Origin: Rhizophagus clarus | Lineage: Eukaryota; Glomeromycota; Glomeromycetes; Glomerales; Glomeraceae | Direction of reading: 5' to 3' | NCBI GenBank assembly: GCA_015698045.1 | Contig: BLAL01000011.1 | Location: 1,490,501-1,554,500, forward strand | Length of the DNA stretch: 64,000 bases | Part shown: piece by piece, positions 54,456 through 64,000 of the stretch | How positions within the stretch are numbered: the stretch's first letter is position 1 | Layout of the letters: every line of letters begins with the position of its first letter | Translations under genes and position numbers: made by a program | Notes under the pieces: generated by a model | What the model was told of the DNA's origin: nothing | The model's database searches: none | Seen by the model: the letters and a program-made list of their open reading frames with translations, nothing else

Positions 54456-55882
54456 GAGCGCATTTGATGTGGATCTGTCTCCATATACTTAAATTTATTT
54501 TGGATAATTATGGTATTTATGTTTTGGATCCGTCGATACAATACAGATTATGTAATGTATTGCACGAACGTTTAATTTATTTGAAAATGTATCATGCTGA
54601 AATAAATATTTCAAAGTTTTTTTTGCAATATAGAAGGTTAATGTATTTAATTCAATATATTTTACGTATTCATATTATACTATCATACAACATCATCAAT
54701 TATACATTAAATTATATTAGCAATTAAAATTATAATTTATACTTGACCAAGGTGTTTATCCTTATGGACGCATCTATAGTATCGGAGAGTCTAAACGTTT
54801 CTGCCAGTTGGAGTATCTTTATTCTTTCTTTATTAGAAGATATTGACGTGATATATGGAGTTTTATTGGCCGTGTTGTTGTAGTTATCTATTTAGGGGGA
54901 AAATTGATTGCATGTCTCAATTATTATACTCGGTATGATTGATAAATCTTTATTCAAACTATAGCAAATTAATGATTCTCACTTAATTTCTTTTTTCAAT
55001 GAATAAGTTACGTTGATCAGGCTGTTGCCTTCATTAGATTAGTATTTCGGTCATAGAATTATATATCGAAGAAAATATCGTCGTGAGGGAACCACAAGAA
55101 TTATGGTTTGAAGTCAGACAAGATACAAACCTTCGTTATCTATCCAGCAAATCAATTCGATCAATTGAACTCAATAACGGCAGTGATATCTCATTCGTAT
55201 CCACGAGTCGAAACAACAACACAATCCAATCTTCGTACTCTGCGACTGCGCGAAGGTCCCGTACTACCATATCTCGACAAGCAGAGTAACCCTCGTTTTG
55301 TGTAAGTTTGATTCTTTAACGTAAGAAAGTAATATTACCGATTACCTATTTATTTACTCGTCTATTGATAGGTTTGTTTGTAACAAAAGTTATTTCTAAT
55401 CCTTTAAATGCGACACACACGATCACTTCGCCAACAATCAACACACGCTGCACTATGGGGATATTATCATACAATCTTATATTACATGACTTAATGTTAA
55501 TATTTGATAATAAAGCGGCAAATAATATATATGAACCTTTGGTTACTTATCGTAAGAATTGAAAAAATAGTTTTAAAAGATGTACAATTAAATTATACTA
55601 CTGATACTACTACTGATACTGATACTGATACTGATACTGCAACTCCCGCACCTCAAAACTATATTTTTATTTTGTGGTTGTTATTATTTATCTATTTATT
55701 ACCCAAACTACAAAGCGTCAAAATTATTATTTTCTACTATAGAGTTGATTAAAATTCAATTTTTTTTTTTATTTTGTATCAGATTTTTCCCTTTTTTCCT
55801 TGTCCTAAAAATAAATTAAATAAATAAACCGTATAAACCCTGAAAATCTCCCAATTTTCTTTCGTTCGTATGTAAAAAGATA
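54456..55882. other. Region with unresolved short frames
   Basis: Several open frames here are hard to interpret. A frame from about 55087 to 55305 (including IYPANQFDQLNSITAVISHS) has normal composition and runs to a GTAAGT donor at about 55302, but I cannot find a convincing start or continuation. Another frame ends at 55752 with a Thr/Asp repeat and a hydrophobic tail. These may be remnants of a decayed gene or exons I cannot join. Nothing is identified. Confidence 0.35.
55590..55640 (+). repeat. Short ACTGAT-type hexanucleotide repeat
   Basis: ACTGAT and ACTACT units repeat in tandem from about 55593 to 55639. If translated in the frame ending at 55752 they give Asp-Thr repeats followed by TATPAPQN and a hydrophobic segment, but it is not clear that this frame is expressed. 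Confidence 0.7.
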
Positions 55883-58800
55883 ATGGTCACGAGACCTCTT
55901 AAGATGTTAACCGCTGTATTACCTTCCGATGATGATCACTGGAGACACGATGCAAGAATCGATCTGATAAATAATTTGATCTAGAAAATTATTGCCTCGA
56001 AATTTGTTATGACTGAATCAGAAGCTAAGTCAATACACACATTAGTTCGTGAGCTACAAAGTATAATTAAAAATGCACAAGAACAATGGGGATTAAATAT
56101 TCCCAAAGGACAAGGAGATAAATCACAGACGGATATTGCGATTGCAAATGGTATCCACATTATTCTAACGATCACATTTATTTCTCTGCATCAGTCACAA
56201 TATTCGATTAAAATAATTTATCCTTATTGTTACAGCTGTACATACTTTTGGACCAGTAAACTTAAATGAGCTATCCGAAGAAATTCCACAAAAAATCGCA
56301 TCTATGCGAGAAATTATTACTCAATTTAAAAATAATGTGTTGACTGGAGTTCAATCTCAGCATGGCTCAGAACAATCGTTAACTAATTATATAAATCAAC
56401 TCAAAGTAAATTATTTTTATTTTTAAAGAAGAATTTGCTTATTAAATATAGACACATAATAATTATTGGTTCATTTGATTTAATTAAAAGAAAGAAACAG
56501 AACGTCTTGATTCACTTGCTGAATTAAAAGATAGTATTAAGACGTGTAAAAGTTTGGCTTTAGATGCATGCCATGATGATTCGACAGCATTTAAATTTAT
56601 TATACAACAGATCGAGAGTTTGGGAAAACAACTTGGGTATATAACAAAATTTATCTGAAATGTACTTAATTTGTTTATTTTATTGCTAATCTCTTACATT
56701 ACTTTAAGACTTCATATATATTATGAAACTGGAGAGCCAGTATTGTCAATGAGTGGATTGATCATAGTTTTAGATGTAAGTTTTGTTTGTCTTTTTACGC
56801 GTTTTTACGTTTTAGAAAGTCTCGATTGTTCAAATCGGATCATTTTTTTGTAGATAAAATATGACGAAATATCAAATCGGATAATTAAAGTTATTGTTTC
56901 GTACGCAACTGATGCTCGTCAAAATGATAAAGATGACCGTGTGTGTGTTATTTTTGATGTTCAAAATATATTATTTATACGTTATCGAATTAATTAATTT
57001 ATAATATTTGTTTGAAATTAATAGGTAGATAATTTATTGACTCAGCAATTAAGGTATTAATTACTTTATTAAAATGTTTTTTTTTTCTAATATATATTAA
57101 TGTCATTTAGCTAGTTTATTTTTTTTCTTTTTATAGCGATTTCAAACAATTTGATTTATTTAAGAAAAATCTTGAAACTTTAAAGACATTAGAGACATTG
57201 TCGAAATTAATTCAGCCAGTTGATTGTTTTCATTGTATAAAATGTATAAGCAATGACATAAAAACAATTTATGAAAAAGAATTGTAAGTCATTATTTATA
57301 ATTCTTAACATTTGTTTTTTGTCGACATAACTATTTCAAAAAAGTTAAATTTATTCTATTATTAGTGCTGTTACAAATGGAAATGTCCCAAAAATATTGA
57401 CTGAAGGTCACGGAATTCCATTGTTTAATGTAGATCGAGTAGGTCCTTCGATCGCATATTGGGCTTCTAAACATCAAATTATGGAAATAGATTGGAAGCT
57501 TATCAAGGATATTATAATTCAAGGTATATAAAAATGTAAATTATTTTGGTTAGTTTTAGTAAATTTATTTAAATAAATGATTTTAGGCGAAATGCATGAG
57601 TCATTTCGATCTCTTCATCGGATGTGGATCTCAATGGAAAAATCTCGAACAGCACACTTCTTTTTACCACTTGATAGAAATCAATATTTGTTTAATGATG
57701 AAATAGAAAACGAAATTGAATTTATGGAAAAGTAAGATCAATATATTACATATTATTTACTTTATTAGTAATATTAATAATAATAAATATTTAATGACAA
57801 AAAATTATATGTATAGTTACTATATCAGTCCAGAAATTCCAGAAGTGGCGTTTTCTTTACTTCAAACTCCTTTAAAATTTTTACATCCAAAGGAAAGTTC
57901 TACAATTTTTGCTTCTGCAAATATAGAATTTGTCGTTTGGCTTGATCCACCTGTATATGTTTCTGAAAACGTAGCTAGACAAATTGGAAGTTTTGGTGGG
58001 GTTGTCAATAGAGGTAATTAAAAAATTAATTTTACGAGTTAATTAAAATTTGATTTAGTAATTTATTTGTCTGTTATATTAATTTGTTAACAGGATATTT
58101 TATGAGCAGTGCGTTTCAAAAAAAAGACCCTCAAGCTTTGTCATTAGAGCAACTGTTGGTTAGTAATCTTACTTTATAGTTTTTACCCGATTAAGATTGG
58201 TCTAATGATCGTTTTTCTTTATTTTATAGATAGAAGGAATTATCCCTCCTACAAAACATAGTTCTACATCTCGAGCTCCAAAAACAACTCATCAATGGGA
58301 AAAGGTAGGCTTTTTCTTTGAGTAAAATTTTAGATAATCTCATTTTTATTCATAGATATTTAATATTGCGAATTATTAGAAATTTGATAATTTGCCATAT
58401 CGTCAAGTGTTCAATTTAGATAGTGCATGTCATACAACAAATGCGAGAAGGATTGATCGTATTCCATTTTCTAATCTATTTCAAGTTTACGGACTCATTA
58501 AGGTTTGTTTCTCGCATGTGAGTTATCGAAAGAATGAATTTAATTTAAATATCCATTTATTCAAATTATTAGATATTAAGACAACAGCTTCTTTTCAATA
58601 AATTATATCAAAGTTGCTTCAATTCTTCAACTTACAAAGAAATATCTATAACAAAACCGTTTAAATATGATCATGCCGAAAAGATTTTATCAGATGCAGA
58701 AGATGCAGATGGTTAGTGACATCAAAGTTCCATTTCATTTTACATATTCACAAATCATTAATAAAAACTAACTTTTTTTTTTCATTTGATATAATAAATA

Positions 58801-59385
58801 AATATCATTTTCAAATGTATTTATGCAAAATTTGAATTACAAATTTTAGAAAGAATACAGATAGAAGTTCAAACAAATAATCCACCTACTGGATTATCAT
58901 TGAGTATTCAATTACCTTCAAAAATGATACCACAAATTACCATTCATTTAAATGTTACTATTTTACAAGATGATTCTCTATTATGTTATGCAACTGGTTT
59001 TGGAGATATTAGTAACTTGAATGAAGAATTAACTAGAGTATTGCAAACATATCAAGATATTCCAATATTAATTAATCATTTATTAAATAATATGTTAAAC
59101 CCTCCAAATGCTGAAGAAATAAAATTAGAAGAAATAAAATTAGAAGAAACAAAATTAGAGGAGACTAAGTTAGAAGAAACAAAGTTTGAGATGGATTTTG
59201 ATATAAACCTTGAAGATATAAGTAATAATATGTTAATAGATGAAAATGATGATGTCAATTCATATATTGTAAGTCTTAGTTTAAAATTTCTTTTATTTAT
59301 GTATATTTTGATTAATATTAATGAAAAAACTAATTTATTTTGTAATAAAGTTATAATAATATTACTTTAGGTAATAAAAATATAA
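55883..59385 (+). CDS. Mediator complex subunit 1 (MED1)-like
   Basis: The protein resembles fungal Med1, a middle-module Mediator subunit linking activators to RNA polymerase II. Supporting parts are PVLSMSGLIIVLDIKYDEIS, VIVSYATDARQNDKDDRVDN, LLTQQLSDFKQFDLFKKNLE, TLKTLETLSKL, and GPSIAYWASKH, in the order expected of the Med1 domain. Later segments include WLDPPVYVSENVARQIG and YRQVFNLDSACHTTNARRID. Near the C-terminus a KLEE-type repeat precedes acidic DFDINLEDISNNML. About fifteen short exons are inferred. Two starts are possible: ATG at 55883, joined through a 69-base phase-0 intron (about 55914-55984) to KIIASKFVMTES, or ATG at 56009. The end is given as 59385 after an acceptor at 59370; a stronger acceptor at about 59545 would instead end the protein near 59563. 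Confidence 0.65.
59112..59190 (+). repeat. 15-base coding tandem repeat (KLEEI/T units)
   Basis: Units encoding Lys-Leu-Glu-Glu-Ile/Thr repeat five or so times in the last large exon of the MED1-like gene. The third positions differ between units, so the array is not freshly expanded. Confidence 0.85.
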
Positions 59386-59702
59386 TTAAATAAGATTTTT
59401 AATAAGCAAATTACTTAACCAATAAAGTTTAATAATTATTTAAATTTATCAGATTTAAATTTTTATAAATATATATTTTTTTTAATAAATATAATTAATC
59501 TTATTTTTATTTTAAATTAATAATTTTTTTTATTTATTTTTACAGATAATGCTAAAATTATAGTAAAATTGCAAATAAATTTGTTTACAATTGCTTACCA
59601 TTTAAGGGATAATTTATTTATTTTTTTAAAAATAAAATTTATTCTAAAAATTTTTTTATTACTGATCAGTCTCTCATATATAATATGTAATGATTAAACT
59701 TA

Positions 59703-60565
59703 ATGCAAAAATATTTTGGCTATATGCTGAAATTAAAATACATTTTGGCATATAATAATTTTGAAAATCCCAAATTCCAAATCATTTCCAAAATCTTAAA
59801 TCATTGCCAAAATCCCAAAGCATTTCTGAAATTTCAAACTATTTTCAAAATTCCAAATTATTTTCAAAATCCAAAACCATTTCTGAAATCTCAAATTCTA
59901 GTGTTTCTGTAATTTATAAAACTATAAATTAATTAAATAATCTCATATACTAATACATCAAATATGTATAACTTCTTGTTAGGTATGATATAAGTATAAT
60001 GAAAGTTAAAATAAGAAATTTTCTTAAAGCTAATTAAAAAGCAATACCATTCATTTTAAAGAAGCAAAAGAAAAAAATTGAAACATTTTATATCTCTAAA
60101 TATTAACTTATAAATATTTTAAACAAAATATAATATATCAAATATTGTAAATTAAAAAATAAAACTCATAAATTAATTTATATTGTCTTTTTATTATCTT
60201 TTTTAACGTAAACCAATAAATAATAATAAATTAAAATTCCTTTTCCTTTTAATAAAACTTATGATTTTTTTTAACAATTAAAATTTTTTTGTTCGTTATC
60301 TGTTCTTAATCTACATAAATAAGTATTAAATAAATATACTTATAGATTTTTTGGAGTTTTGATAAAGGTTTGGGATTTTGACAATAATTTGGAATTTCAG
60401 CAATAATTTGGAATTTTGGCAATAACTTGAAATTTTGGCAATAATTTGGGATTTTGATAACAATTTGGGATTTGGAATTTAAAATTTAAAATTTTGTCAA
60501 AATTCTGAAACTATATTTCAGTATATATCAAATTCCAAATATATTTTAGTATATACAGGTTTTGA
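59703..60565. mobile_element. Fold-back inverted repeat with arms of degenerate 17-19-base units
   Basis: The left arm (about 59703-59910) is a series of units such as CCAAAATCCCAAA and CAAATCATTGCC. The right arm (about 60350-60565) contains the complementary series, such as TTTGGGATTTTG and GGCAATAATTTGG. The outer ends also pair: CTGAAATTAAAATACATTTT on the left matches TTTCAGTATATA-type sequence on the right. About 440 bases of non-coding AT-rich sequence lie between. Long inverted arms built of short direct repeats are typical of fold-back elements and some MITEs. No transposase is encoded. I could not define target-site duplications. Confidence 0.5.
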
Positions 60566-61619
60566 TATCCAAATTTAGTAATGATAATTATTATTTGTTA
60601 ATTATATATTAAAAATTAGATATTACCTATTGATTAAAAAATTTGTACTTTTAAAAATAATTATGATTTTAAAGATATTTGATATTAATTTTAGCAATTT
60701 TTTTAAGATTTAATTTTAACTATATTAAAACTTTAATAAAATTTATAAATTTTATTATAATAAATAATTTACTAATTTATTATAGTGCATTAATTTCGGC
60801 AATTTTTAATGTAATAAAAATTACAAACATAATTTATTAAAAATAATATAAACAATAAAATAAATATCACACTTTTATTTTTTAAAGCTATTAAGTATAA
60901 AATTTTTTTTGGCAAAGTTTACCTTAAAAGCATACAGTATTTATTATATTATTAAATAAAATAAGGTTTTAAAAAATATAAACTAACTATAGAATTTTTT
61001 CAGTTTATATTTCATTAAACTTTTATGTATATTTGTTTTATTTTTAATATATTTTATAAGTAAACTAAACTGTAATAACTTCTAAATTGACAAATTTAAA
61101 ACTTTTGCATACTTATTATTATAAATAATATAGTATAGTAAAACTAAGTTTTTATATTTTGTCATGAGATATATTTGTGACCCTTAAGTAGAGAACAGGT
61201 AGGCTTTGTTTATCTGAAATTTTGTATACTTATCTATCTTTTTTCGCATAATAAAAGCACTTCTTTTGACAAAAAAAAAAAAAAAAAAAAAAAAAAGTTT
61301 TCATATTTTAAATCTAATAATATAGTTTCTCACAACTTTTTTGCTAATCTTATGCAAAATACTATAATAAAATATTAGAGAAAAACTTAATCCTTAAAAA
61401 ATCTAAAGCAAAATAATATTTTTTTAAATATTTAACTAATAAAATTCATAAAGCACTATATATTCAAAAATATGATTTTTAATTAATAAATTTCTATTAA
61501 ATTTTATTATAGTTTTCATTACCTAATTCATAGATCATTAATTAATTAATTTTTTTTAAAAATAGGATTTTAACTTTGCATATAATTCTAAAAAAAAAAT
61601 AATTTTTATAAAATTTATA

Positions 61620-61960
61620 TTTTTTTTTTTTTTTTTTTGATGTTGAAACTATACCATCATTTATTAAGTAAGATAGGATTACAACTATAATCACTTCTAA
61701 CTAGCTATGAGTACTCCCAATTCTAAAACTGGTCTAATCATCCATCAAAACAAAAATTAAAAATAATAAAAATAATTAAACTAATTATTAAATAAAATCA
61801 AACATAAAATTCAATCTAATAATAAACTAAATTAAAATTAAAACCAACAAAAATAATAAAAATAAATAACAAACATAAAAACTAAAACTAAAAATAAAAA
61901 TAAAATTAAAATTAAACTAAAACTATAAACCAAAATATAAGTTTGACCCCTCTATAAAAA
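61620..61960 (-). mobile_element. Poly(A)-tailed tail resembling a truncated LINE or SINE 3' end
   Basis: Read on the minus strand, a stretch almost free of C (about 61960 to 61745) is followed by about 100 bases of more complex sequence including CTCATAGCTAGTTAGAAGTG and TCCTATCTTACTTAATAAAT, then CAACATC and a run of 17-18 A at about 61621-61638. The poly(A) end, position and lack of any reading frame fit a 5'-truncated non-LTR retrotransposon copy. I could not identify flanking target-site duplications or any coding part, so the class is uncertain. Confidence 0.4.
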
Positions 61961-62832
61961 TAATCCTATTGGAAATCATAATTTTAAGTTATTATTTCTG
62001 CTAGTTCTTTAATAAAAATTATATAAGTTTGGTTTTATTGATCAAATAAAACATTACTAAAAATACCTGTTGATCCTGAGTGAGTAATGCCAGTGCTATT
62101 TTCACGAGCTTTATGTTCATAAGCCTTATGTTTACAAGCCTTGAATTTAATAAAGTCTAAATGTAAATAAAAATTACAGTACCAAATAAATAATACTTTC
62201 CATTTATTGAGACAATATAAAGCTTTTAACTAAACTAAAATAATTATAATTACTTAAAATGTCTTCATCTTCTTCAAAAGGACACCTGTCAGAAATTCAC
62301 TTTTCTAATGCAGTTCTATTGACATGTTTTTGTTTTCCTGCTCCAACTTAAATACTACTTTATCAAATATCATTTTATCAGTTTTTTTCAGTTTGTCCAT
62401 TTTATCAAAAAGTTTAATTAATCAATATCATTATAATCATCATATCAGTAATATATATATAATTTTTTGTTCATGTGACAATTGTGACACTATAACACTA
62501 TATTTATAGTATTAATTATGAATTTAAACGCATCATTATATCAAGTTTTGACTGTATAAATTGTTATTAAAATTGGGATGTCCAAAACTATTACAGTTCC
62601 AGGCAAAGAGCTCTATAAGATTGTTAGCACTCTGAAATTTTAGGCAATCTACAAAAGAAATGGAATTTTCAGTAGTCGAATAAATACAGAAACTTTATGC
62701 ATCACGGGCTACGTCCTGAATATTTATATTTATTTTGCATGTATTAATAAAAAATTTTTCTTGGCAAATTTTACTGATCTCAGATCAGAAAATCACATGA
62801 TTTTTTATCTATTATTATACTAATACAAGCTT

Positions 62833-63990
62833 TTGAATTATTCCATCTTATATAAAAAAATAATATCAAATATGCAATCTAAAATTAATTCATTAAGAAA
62901 AATAAACTTAAAACTTCTAGCTAAGATTACTGAACTTAAGAAGAAGAATGCTGAAGTTAAGGCTGAGAATATGAAATTAAAGCATGTTTTGAAAGAACAT
63001 GAAGCCAGATTCATAAACCTAGAATAGAGAGATAAAGAAAAAACCACTCTTATTGCTAAATTAAATGATGATATCAAGGAAATCAAACAATCTTCAGCTA
63101 GTACTAATTCTGTCAAGATCTTTGATATATGTCAATCTATTTATACAAAAACTAAGTCGTTAGAGGAAAGTAAGATAGATATTTTCTTAAACGAAGTGTA
63201 TAAGAAAAGCATTAGTAACAAAATTAGGAAACGCAATAAAGAGAAGAAACTCCAGCGAGAATCAGCTTGTAAAGATTTGATTAAAAAAATATCTACTAGT
63301 ATCAGCTATAATGCACCTATCCAGAAACAACTGAGAGGTACTTCACATGACTCTATATCACAAGTAACTGAAATTTTGCTGACCTCAGGTTAAAGAAAAT
63401 CAGATATCTTACAAAATATAACTAACTTATATGAAAAAGCTTGTGATACAAAAGATGTATTAATAAAAGCCAATCAGGCAGAAATTTTATGCTAGAGTAA
63501 TTTTATTATAGCATTTGATAAAAGCATTGAGGAAATCATAGTTAGAGATAGAATAAGCATAAAAAAAGTCAAAGGACTAATTTATGATTTCATACTTACG
63601 CAGAATTCTGACACTAAGCATCCTGCTTTATATAAGAAAATTGAAAAAGCTAGGAAGATTTACAGGTTAACTAAAAAAACAGGATTAGATAAAGTCAAAT
63701 ACATAAAAACATATAGTACAACCACTATTTCAAAATTTACTAACGGAGAAATTCAAAGAGTCATAGACCACTTTACCAAAAATTCCAATATGGGATTCAC
63801 TGATAATCCCAATACTAGAAAACAAGATGACGATGTTCCAGAGAAGTCTGATCGAAATAATGTATTAGAAGTACAAGTGCATCTCTTAGATTTGGCTAAA
63901 ACTAGATCATCAACTGCATCTTGACCAACTTATGACCACATCTATTTTCATAAAAAGATATTGGATCAATATCCTAATTTAAATATAAAA
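62833..63990 (+). pseudogene. Broken copy of a lysine-rich, repeated gene family
   Basis: One reading frame can be followed from 62833 towards the window end but it is interrupted by several (about four) stops, so it looks decayed. The start is a coiled coil (SKINSLRKINLKLLAKITEL). A conserved block reads KIDIFLNEVYKKSISNKIRK followed by RNKEKKLQRESA. A later block reads GLIYDFILTQNSDTKHPALY and VKYIKTYSTTTISKFTNGEI. I recall similar Lys-rich proteins with an IRxRNxEKKLxRES motif in many copies in R. irregularis, but I do not know what element carries them. The window ends before the frame does. A mobile or otherwise selfish origin is possible and unproven. Confidence 0.45.
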
Positions 63991-64000
63991 TGTAGTAGTG

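Larger units (their letters stand above)
59386..62832. other. Repeat-rich, gene-free region
   Basis: No host gene was recognised in this stretch, which is even more AT-rich than the rest. It contains a fold-back inverted repeat (59700-60560), a 27-base A run (61269-61296), and a poly(T)-flanked LINE-like tail (61620-61960), each listed separately. The part from 62040 to 62830 has slightly higher GC and may belong to the repeat that carries the broken gene downstream. Confidence 0.5.

Noticed and set aside
54464-54727. 87-residue open frame after the unknown gene
   Set aside because: It is AT-driven, starts right after the stop of the preceding gene and is probably its 3' untranslated region.

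Overview
The window looks like nuclear DNA of an arbuscular mycorrhizal fungus (Glomeromycotina), most likely Rhizophagus irregularis or a close relative. The basis is a very AT-rich sequence full of A/T runs, genes broken by many short GT-AG introns (about 60-350 bases), a tyrosine-kinase-like protein kinase with the N-terminal zinc ribbon seen in the large kinase families of these fungi, and a decayed lysine-rich repeat-family gene at the right edge. All assignments come from reading translations by eye; no database search was possible.

Layout. Positions 1-1000 hold no gene. 1.0-3.9 kb (minus) is an HRI-type eIF2-alpha kinase, 5.0-6.6 kb (minus) a kinase-like protein that lacks the catalytic Asp, 7.6-8.4 kb (plus) an intronless class I RNase III of bacterial type, and 9.5-13.1 kb (plus) a large SLIP-GC-like GTPase. 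14.3-15.0 kb (minus) encodes a small two-span membrane protein, followed by almost 4 kb without genes. 18.9-22.3 kb (minus) is a myotubularin lipid phosphatase, divergent from a small FetA/STAR1-like ABC ATPase at 22.7-23.9 kb. 25.6-27.2 kb (plus) is a glyoxalase II-like protein with unusual substitutions. 27.2-33.3 kb is a gene-free, homopolymer-rich stretch. Then come a small GPI-anchored wall-type protein (33.3-34.0 kb, plus), arginyltransferase ATE1 (34.1-36.0 kb, minus), the divergently placed mitochondrial Lon protease (36.5-40.3 kb, plus), an MBIP-like protein (40.8-43.1 kb, plus), a HARE-HTH-like protein (43.8-44.7 kb, minus), an APSES/ankyrin cell-cycle transcription factor (48.1-50.8 kb, plus), the PIN-domain ribosome factor Fcf1 (51.3-52.4 kb, minus), an unknown nuclear-looking protein (53.3-54.5 kb, plus) and a Mediator subunit 1-like protein (55.9-59.4 kb, plus). 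The last 4.6 kb are repeat territory: a fold-back inverted repeat, a poly(A)-tailed LINE-like tail, and a broken member of a repeated gene family.

The genes do not form a pathway cluster; most are ordinary housekeeping genes in divergent or convergent pairs. Loose themes are stress and translation control (HRI, Fcf1), protein quality control (ATE1, Lon) and transcription or chromatin (MBIP-like, HARE-HTH-like, APSES, MED1). The accessory points most worth following are the bacterial-type RNase III, the divergent glyoxalase II, the probable pseudokinase, the lone FetA/STAR1-like ATPase, and the fold-back element at 59.7-60.6 kb.
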